From: Colias croceus
Taxonomy: Eukaryota > Arthropoda > Insecta > Lepidoptera > Pieridae
Length of the DNA stretch: 64,000 nucleotides
Assembly (NCBI RefSeq): GCF_905220415.1
Contig: NC_059564.1
Coordinates: 1,748,501-1,812,500, forward strand
Direction: 5' to 3'
Part shown: positions 56,922 to 64,000 of the stretch, piece by piece
Numbering within the stretch: position 1 is the stretch's first letter
How the letters are laid out: each line of letters starts with the position of its first letter
The notes under the pieces: generated by a model
Told to the model about the DNA's origin: nothing
Databases searched by the model: none
What the model saw: the letters and a program-made list of their open reading frames with translations, nothing else
Translations under genes and position numbers: made by a program

Positions 56922-57153
56922 GTTTGAATACGATCTGTGAACTCAATGGATGTTTTAAAAACTATAACACATTATATACCTAAATGTCCTAATGAACTTT
57001 ATCAATAAGTTACATAACAATGTTAAATATTTACGTTTTTAAATTTAAAACAAACTATCTAAACATTACACCATTGAATTAAGTAATTTGTAGTATATAA
57101 GGTAATGTTTTTCATTCGAAAATCATTCACTTTTCAGTCGAATAAACAACAAT
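56922..57153. promoter_or_regulatory. Compact bidirectional chorion promoter
   Basis: The 232 bp separate the two divergent ATGs. TATATAA boxes are on the minus strand at 56972-56978 and on the plus strand at 57094-57100. Between them are GATA-type sites (TTATCA at 56999-57004, TATCT at 57056-57060), gttacataac at 57010-57019 (C/EBP-like) and long A/T runs. This is the layout known from silkmoth chorion promoters, where C/EBP and GATA factors act. Their use here is inferred. Confidence 0.78.
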
Positions 57154-58349
57154 ATGTCATTCAAAATTGCCTTATTCTGCGCTCAGGCGTTGCTCATCCA
57201 GGTGAGGTTTCTTTAAATTTCAATTCTCCAGTAAATATTCTAAAAGTAAAGAGCCCTAAAAATCCCCTGGAATCTCATACCGCAAAATCCTTTACTTGGA
57301 ACTTAAAACCTTGTTTAATTATACCTATTATAATGTCAATAGTTAATTTTATTCTAAAACTCAAATTAAACTTCAGAACGATTAAAAATGTTGTCACTAT
57401 GGTAACGAGATAAGAAATCGATAATAATAAACGTACAGTGACCTAATAAAGTCATCAATATAAAACAATTCAATTGTATTCAATAGTTACATTAACATTT
57501 CTTTTTAATTACCATAATTTATTTTCTACCTGAAACTTTCCTATCATAGCAAGTATTAATAACTCATAAGTATGCAAAAATATGAGTTTATGTCAAAATA
57601 ATAAATGAAAAAGTAGTACAGAAATAGGAAAATTGTTTTTCGTCATGCTCTGTAGACAACTGAAATAAAGAAATAATATAGGACAGGATTTGATTGTTTG
57701 TCGTCTATTAATAAATATCTTTTAATTACAGGCTATTTCTAGCCAATGCGTTGGATCCTTCAACGCGTACCCAGAGGGCTATGGCTGGCCAGGATGCGAA
57801 GGCTGGAACTGGGCAGAGATGAGCCTGCCATGTGGTGAATGGGGAGCCGCTGGTGCCCGCATGCGCGCTGCTGAATGGGAAAACGCTGCCCTTGCTGAAG
57901 CCAGATACGGACTTGGAGGATTCGCCCCCGCAAGCATGGCCGCGTCCAACGGTGGTGGTCTTGCCGTGACAAGCTCCTCCCCCATCGCGCCAAACGGTGT
58001 CTCCCTCCTCTCTGAGAACGCGTTCGAAGGTCCCCTCGCTGTCGCTGGTGAGATCCCATTCCTGGGTACCGTTGGCTTGGAAGGCGCTCTGCCAACCGCT
58101 GGTGCTGGTGGCGTTGCTTACAGCTGTGGAAACGGCAATGTTGGCATCTTGAACGAGGACTTGAACGGTCCTTATGGAGCTGGTGCTTACGGTAGTGCCT
58201 ACGGTGCTTACGGCGCTCCCTTCGCCGGTCCTCTGGCCGGTGCCGCGCTCTCCTCCGCTTATGGCATCAATGGCTTTAATGGCATCAATGGCATTAATGG
58301 CATCAATGGCATTAATGGCATCACCCGTGGATGCGGATGCAGAATCTAG
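57154..58349 (+). CDS. Chorion class A protein, Trp/Glu-containing arm and GIN repeats
   Basis: Exon 1 is 57154-57201 (MSFKIALFCAQALLIQ) with a gtgagg donor. Exon 2 is 57732-58349 after aattacag and begins AISSQCVGSFNAYPEGYG. The 221-residue protein has an N arm rich in Trp, Glu and Ala (WPGCEGWNWAEMSLPCGEWG, then AEWENAALAEARYG), a full class A core (SSSPIAPNGVSLLSENAFEG, GEIPFLGTVGLEGALPTAG, VAYSCGNGNVGI) and a C arm of AYG repeats followed by GINGFNGINGINGING, ending GCGCRI. It is the divergent partner of the class B gene at 55995. An AATAAA polyadenylation signal is at about 58370. Confidence 0.96.
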
Positions 58350-58517
58350 GAAGTACCACAATCACACAAAATAAATGTTTTGAATGGTTATATCGTGGTT
58401 TGATTGCAATCCCTGTTGATATTTGAATTTAATCGTATGCATGTTTATAGTAAAACTTATTGTTAAATATTAAGTAATCTTAGCAGTTCGCATATCGAAT
58501 TTAGAAATCAATATTGT

Positions 58518-58692
58518 AAGGGCCGATTTTTCAATGCTTGGATAAAACTTATCCGTCCAATAAAGTATTAAACGATAATATTAAAACGTCACGTAAACTG
58601 TCAAATACGGGCAATTAGAATACGTTTTAAAAATGGTAGTTTTATACATTATTCGACGAATAAGTTTTAACCAAGGATTGAAAAATCAGCCC
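58518..58692. mobile_element. MITE, second copy of the 30472 family
   Basis: agggccgatttttcaatgc and the inverted attgaaaaatcagccct bound 175 bp, colinear with 30472-30648. Confidence 0.85.
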
Positions 58693-58949
58693 TAAATTGA
58701 GATTAATTAAAAAATACATTGTATAAAATGACTCTATATTTTCGATAAATTCTTCCCAAATGAGTATATTACTAATCTACATAATATAGCAACAGCTCAC
58801 GATAATTTAATATCATGCAATTATAAATTTGTATAACCACTTTGTAATTAATATATGTAGTTCATAGGATTGAGCTTGGTACAAAATTAACTCGTATAAA
58901 CGCATTTTTTAATAGGCAAGTCATCACATGCATATTTGTTCATCCTACT

Positions 58950-59151
58950 ATCCTACTAATATTATAAATACGAAAGTTTGTGAGGGTGAATGTATGTGTA
59001 TGTATGTTTATTACTCTTTCACACAATGAAATTTAGAACACATATAGAGGGTAAGTTGGATTAACACATAGGATAGAGTTTATCTCACCAGAACGGGAAC
59101 TATTCGGGTTTACCTTTGAAAGCGAGTGCGAAGCTGCGGGCGGAAAGCTAG
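58950..59151 (+). mobile_element. Helitron-like repeat
   Basis: tcctactaatattataaatacg through accagaacgggaactattcgg to gcgaagctgcgggcgg and CTAG at 59148-59151. Confidence 0.7.
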
Positions 59152-59939
59152 TAAATTGTATTTCATTAAAAATAGTCTCATCTGGTTATCAGATAGGTGA
59201 AACACTATAATAAATAGATGCTCTATATTCTATTCGACTGACCGGTTGGCTTAGTTGCTTGTTTGTTGTTACCCTGCCTTCCAACTTCACTGCACTCCAA
59301 CTTCGGTGTAGCCGAATTGTTAACATTAATAAACTTTATTCAAAGAACATGTTAATTTACTCTTTATTTTATAGGTAGGTCGATTAACTCTGATAAATAT
59401 AGAACATCTATTTATTTTACACATTGCCTGTGAAACAACAGGTTCTCTATACAATCACTTGGCATTGCAATTACCTAGGTAAAGTATGTAATGGAATTTT
59501 GGAAAATATTAATCATCATATTTCATACAACGCCTGAACGCCCTCGATATTCTATACATTGCCTAGGTTTTGTATGTACACTTTATATAAGTATCTTGAA
59601 TGACACAACATAATTCGCCTTTCTTGCGATATTTCATTCATTTACATTAAAATAGAAATAGAAATACATAAAAATGTAATATTTGTTTCCAATTTTTAAA
59701 CGATAAATTATTTTTAATGCACATGCACACAAACTTTATTCAGAATTATATAAACATCATCGTATACGGTATACGCATAACACGCAAAAATACTTGTACA
59801 GTTATACGGCATACCGCATACCTACGAAAAATTGTACAGAAAAAGAAGAGTTTAGTAATATAACGAAGAGTTAGAAACCTAATGTTACATAATATCCAGA
59901 AATTTTATTCATTTAGAATTTGTGTATTTTATGTTGTAA

Positions 59940-60106
59940 CTAGCTGCGCTCCGCGGTTTCACCCGCATGGCTCCGCTTCTGTTGTTCTTAGTGTGATGAT
60001 AGCCTTCCTCGATGAATGGGCTATCACCGAACGAATTTTTCAAATCGGACAAGTAGTTCCTGAGATTAGCGCGTTCAAACAAACTCTTCAGCTTTATAAT
60101 ATTATA
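59940..60106 (-). mobile_element. Helitron-like repeat, variant subfamily
   Basis: CTAGCTGCGCTCCGCGGTTT through cctgagattagcgcgttc to cagctttataatatta, matching the variant at 10741-10923. Confidence 0.65.
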
Positions 60107-60903
60107 GAAAGAAAAGAAAAGAAAGAAAATAAATTTATTGCAAAAAACACAGCCAACAACATAACAAAATTTATCTTAAGATTAGCAAACGGATACAGCC
60201 TCAGCAAAATGCTGCACAAAAACAGCGCTAATTTTCAGGCTGCACCGGCGGTTGAGGTCCGTCTTAAATTATATAAAGTAGATATAAGTATAGATTTAAC
60301 ACATCATTAACTACATAAAACTTTTCGTCACTAGAGGCAACACAGATTTAAGGCTTCCCCTAGGGCAAGACTCGAAGCTCAGTCAACATTAAGAATCGAT
60401 CTGGCAGTTCCAGAATTACCTAGAACTGAACTAGAATCTTTTCCAGGACTCGATCCAGTGTTTACAGTTGCAACGTTATTAAATATAAGACTTGTAACTC
60501 CAATGACTGATACGATGTGAATTTCCTTGGAAAAGTGCGTGCTGAAAAATAAGGACGTTGTTATCTATAACATAATAAGTTAAATTTAGAGCTCATATAG
60601 TCATCGACATTCACATTAGCTACTAACGACTATGCGTATGTATATGTTTTCTTATACAAAATAAGAGTGGTACAAAATAAAAATATTTTGATTGATTAGA
60701 CAAAGCTTGGAATAAAGAGTTAAAAATATAGTTATACTAAATAGTTTTGCTCCATGAATTCGTAATCAAGACGTAATTCTGTAGCTTTTGTTTTATTCCG
60801 GAACATAATCTGTATTTCCAAATACCATAAAAATCCTTTCAGTTGTTTTTCGTATAAAAGAGTTTCGTTTACATAATTCTTACAAACTTTAGTTTTTATA
60901 GTA

Positions 60904-61111
60904 ACGGTGCATTTATATCAAACGAACATAGAGCTAGAGCAAGAGCATTCTTTCTTGATCTTTTAGTGTAAACCAAAACTGGTATTCAGTGTTTTTCAGT
61001 ATTAGAACATTACATAGATTCTTTTCGAACGCACTAAGAACAAGGAACGAATGCTCTACGCCTGTTTAAACATTAAAGCATTCGTTCGTTTGATGTTAAT
61101 GCACCGTAAAG
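60904..61111. mobile_element. MITE copy, GTGCATTTACATCAAACGA family
   Basis: Ends aacggtgcatttatatcaaa and inverted tttgatgttaatgcaccgt. Length is about 208 bp. Confidence 0.8.
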
Positions 61112-61532
61112 ACTGAAAGTTAAGTTACATAACATTGGTATGTGTAGAGAATAAACCTAGGTTTTCTATAAATTATGAAATCTATAATACTTGCAAATAA
61201 AACAATAGAAAAAACGATAGACACGAAAAAGTTAGGTGATATAGTTTTATTATATTTTATTTATAGAACTATGTGATTTAATATCAAGCGTATGTTAAAC
61301 TGTGTTATGTACATAGAAGGCAAGGAAAAGTTTTTTGCAGCAGTTTTAAAAATCGTAAACTAAATTCAAAGACCCTTAATAATAAAATACGTTCAAACAA
61401 ATAATTATTTTACGAAACAGATGATGTAAAAATATACGTAATATTAGACGATAGTCTTTTGTAAAAAATGATAACAATTGCAAAATTTCTTATTGGTATT
61501 TGGATTGGTAATTAAACAAAATTGGTAAACTA

Positions 61533-61540
61533 TATATAAG
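61533..61540 (+). promoter_or_regulatory. TATA box of the class A gene at 61589
   Basis: TATATAAG lies 56 bp before the ATG. Confidence 0.6.
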
Positions 61541-61588
61541 GGTGAATTTGATTACACGAGGCATTCTTCGTGAAATTTTCATTTTAAA

Positions 61589-62472
61589 ATGTTGCTAAGG
61601 GGACTATTCGTTTTCGCTTCGGCGATGTTAATTCAGGTAGGTACCTATAATATTATATTTTGACAAACAATAATAATTTTAAGAAAGTTTTTGTTAGGTA
61701 CGCTAAAATAGACACATGGAAATGATGAAAATATTTGCAAATATCACAATTTTTGAATGTAACGTTGTAATTAAATGAAATACGCAATCTTATTAAAACC
61801 TTATAACAAAATTTAATATGAATGCTTCATTATTTCCAGACGATCGCCGGTCAAAGCATAGGTAGTGTGTACAATATTGCCGGCCTTGGCAACCCCATTG
61901 CATGCAATAGCGCGGTTGCCAACGCCGCAGCTGCAGAAGCCGCTGCCTTAAATGCCTACGGGCCATACGCTGGCTACGGATATCCAGGAATGTACCAAAA
62001 TTCCTATGCAAACTCCTTGGCATATGCTCCTGCCAGTCCTTGTGAATCTGAACTGCCAATCGTCACTGGCATTCCCGGAATCACATATGGTTTGTCGCTC
62101 GCCGATTTAGCTGCATCACGAGGCGGTGGCTTACGAGTTATGACGTCATCTCCCATCTCACCTACTGGCGTTTCTGTACAGTCAGATAACATGGCAGTCG
62201 AAGGACCGTTATCTGTATCGGGACAACTACCATTCCTCGGTGTAGTATCTGTAGAAGGTCCTTTAGCAGCTCTAGGAGCTGGAGCAGTCGCTTACGGTTG
62301 TGGGAATGGCAACGTTGGCATGGTAAGCGAAGGTGTCAACGAACCTTTGGTTGGCAACGCAGCGCTTGCCAACTCTGCAGCACTTGCCAATGCTGCATAT
62401 GCGAGTGGTTACGGAAATCCAGCTTTAGGATTAGCACCCAGTCTAGGCTGTAATGGATTACCCGTATATTAG
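61589..62472 (+). CDS. Chorion class A protein, Asn/Ala-rich arms
   Basis: Exon 1 is 61589-61636 (MLLRGLFVFASAMLIQ) with a gtaggt donor. Exon 2 is 61840-62472 after tatttccag and begins TIAGQSIGSVYNIAGLGN. The 226-residue protein has an Ala/Asn/Tyr-rich N arm (NSAVANAAAAEAAALNAYG), then a Cys-containing SPCESELPIVTGIPG segment. The class A core follows (SSPISPTGVSVQSDNMAVEG, GQLPFLGVVSVEGPLAALG, VAYGCGNGNVGM) and then a C arm of LANSAALANAAYASG repeats ending LGCNGLPVY. The core shares the one-residue insertion before VEG with the gene at 20515, so these two form a subgroup. No divergent partner is visible. Confidence 0.94.
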
Positions 62473-62519
62473 GTATTATAAAATTGTTGATTGTTAAGTA
62501 ATAAAGTGTTTTACAATAT

Positions 62520-63740
62520 AATATATTTTTCATTTTCTTTCTTCGTGTTATTGTAGTATTTTACTGATAATTTAAAATATAGATACAATAAGTAGGTAGT
62601 TAAATGCTTTTGCAAGAAACATACACGAAAATATTGAAAAATTGTCATGAAATTGCTAAATAACTTTAACTGTGAGAATGACGTGGCAAATTACCACACT
62701 CTCTTCTTGAACTAAAGAAAATGTTATTTATCAAATAGGTCAATAATGATAGAAAACTGTTGCTCTTTTAAACATAACATTCAATAAAAATTAAGCTAAG
62801 CTATTTGTATTTAAATATGCTATTCTTGAGTTTGATACGTCGCGAATAAAAGACGTTAAAAATCTTTAATTTCCAAATATATGCTGTTAGTTACTTCGTT
62901 ATCTTATAATTTCATGGTTTCAGCCATGTGACTTACCTAAATTATTAGAAAAAAGTTGGCATTTATAAAATGTTGTTTAAATAATCGTCTGTGAATGTAG
63001 TGTAAAATTAATGCAGATTATGTAACTAAATTACCTATACAATGTAAAAAAATCAACATTTTATATAAATTCTTGTCCTGGTTTTGCCTGATTTCTTATA
63101 AAATGTAGAGTCGATTTCTTGACAAAGTTAGGTATATTATACATCTACTACATCAATAAGAATACTTTTATAGTTATCAGTCTAGTAGGTTTTTAGTAGT
63201 ACCTGTACTGCGTATTTCTTACTTGATACCGTTATTTTGATAAAATCTATTAAAATGAAATTAATAGACTTTTCAAATTTATATAATATGGTTAAAAGTA
63301 AAACTGTTTGCTTATCTGTATAATAAGCATTCATAGGATAATCGTTAAACTGTGAGATACCTACATAATATAAATAATTATGATATAATTAATTGTCCTA
63401 TATTATGAGAAGAAGAGAAAGAATATATACATATAAGTATTCATAATAAAAACCATCAATTAATATTATGGAAAATAATTCATAGGAACACACAGATATT
63501 AATTCCAATAAGTTTAAAAACTTTAAAATGAAGTTATTTTTGACACTTGAACAAATTTAATAACGAATATAATAACAATTAAAACTTTTTGGCTATTTGT
63601 TAAAATAAATTAAAAGAAATCTATATCTCTATCTTTCTGTTATCAATTTTCTGAATCAATGAAAGGTAATAAAATATCCAAAGTAAGAAGTGTTTCACTT
63701 TATTTATAAATTATTATACACTTCAAGTAGAATTATTCAA
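62520..63740. other. Gene-free interval
   Basis: AT-rich DNA between convergent chorion genes, with no recognisable gene or element. Confidence 0.5.
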
Positions 63741-63762
63741 TATTCAACAATAAACACTTAAA

Positions 63763-64000
63763 CTAATAAACGTTTTGACATCCACAGCCTCCGTACATGC
63801 CATTGAGACCAATGCCAATGGGTCCGATGCCAGCAGCGGGTCCCAAGCCAACAGCGGATCCCAGACCAACACCGGGTCCCATGCCATACGGTCCTGCCAG
63901 AGCATAACCGCTGCCTGGCATTGCTTCGTTAGTAATGCCAACGTTGCCATTACCACAACCGTAGGAAACGACACCCATACCAGCAGCGGGAAGCGTACCC
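63763..64000 (-). CDS. Chorion class A protein, 5' part off the window
   Basis: Only the 3' end is in view. Reading the minus strand from the window edge, the end of the class A core is seen (GTLPAAGMGVVSYGCGNGNVGI). It is followed by a C arm of GPG/GLG and AVGLGPAAGIGPIGIG steps and the end MYGGCGCQNVY, then a stop at 63763. The upstream core, N arm, intron and signal-peptide exon lie beyond 64000. It converges on the gene at 61589. Confidence 0.9.
   Translation of the reverse strand, partial: GTLPAAGMGVVSYGCGNGNVGITNEAMPGSGYALAGPYGMGPGVGLGSAVGLGPAAGIGPIGIGLNGMYGGCGCQNVY

Larger units (their letters stand above)
59155..61530. other. Gene-free interval with repeats
   Basis: The interval holds a Helitron-like variant (59940-60106), a probable LINE tail (about 60107-60260, minus strand, ending in AAAGA repeats) and a MITE (60904-61111). 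I see no host gene. A stretch at about 59235-59320 (accggttggcttagttgctt) may be a SINE head, but the evidence is weak. Confidence 0.5.

Noticed and set aside
57726..58361. 211-residue antisense frame opposite the class A gene
   Set aside because: A shadow of the Gly/Ala-rich sense codons; sense strand has signal exon, splice sites and the conserved class A core.

Overview
This is a eukaryotic, intron-containing, AT-rich window from a lepidopteran (moth or butterfly) chorion (eggshell) locus. Seventeen clear chorion genes are present, nine of class A (one running off the right edge) among them, plus two aberrant chorion-like genes at the left edge. Sixteen of the clear genes have both exons visible in the family's standard form: a tiny first exon encoding 14 to 17 residues of signal peptide (nearly always ending in Gln at a phase-0 donor), one intron, and a second exon encoding the mature protein. 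Class A proteins carry the conserved core of the type SSSPIAPTGVSV...SENAYEGPLAV...PFLG...LPTAGAG...YSCGNGNV. Class B proteins carry GIGDV..GEMPVAGTTLV.GQVPILGAVRFAGDLPAGG. The lepidopteran-type SINE, LINE and Helitron-like repeats agree with this. The species cannot be named from the sequence.

Layout: 1-1.3 kb, two acidic or atypical chorion-like genes (+). 1.3-3.3 kb, a nested transposon block. 3.9-5.3 kb, class A with Asn/Ala-rich repeats (+). 7.9-8.9 kb, class B (-). 9.7-12.5 kb, divergent A(-)/B(+) pair. 14.5-15.4 kb, A(+). 18.3-19.4 kb, B(+). 20.5-21.4 kb, A(-). 22.9-25.6 kb, divergent A(-)/B(+) pair. 27-30 kb, nested transposons. 30.9-32.2 kb, B(+). 32.8-40.7 kb, a three-exon homeobox gene (-), the only non-chorion host gene. 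46.2-47.2 kb, A(+). 48.8-54.8 kb, divergent B(-)/A(+) pair pushed apart by transposons. 56.0-58.3 kb, a compact divergent B(-)/A(+) pair with a 232-bp shared promoter. 61.6-62.5 kb, A(+). 63.8 kb to the end, 3' part of an A(-) gene.

Follicle cells secrete A and B chorion proteins, which assemble through beta-sheet cores into the lamellar eggshell. Divergent A/B pairs sharing one promoter are the usual means of co-expression. Here four pairs keep that arrangement and the other genes have lost or never had a divergent partner. Most have a visible TATA box about 45-80 bp upstream of the ATG. The intergenic DNA and introns are crowded with non-autonomous elements: Helitron-like CTAG-ending repeats, several TIR/foldback MITE families, an internally deleted piggyBac, a hAT-like element with an 8-bp target duplication, tRNA-derived SINE and LINE tails.

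The most notable items are the two acidic chorion-like genes, unusual repeat arms in several chorion proteins (ADIYAADR, SGH, NAKYVNQ and GIN repeats), a mosaic class B gene whose core is nearly identical to that of two other copies, the homeobox gene with an eh1-type repressor motif inside the cluster, and a long near-perfect hairpin at 50.15-50.43 kb.
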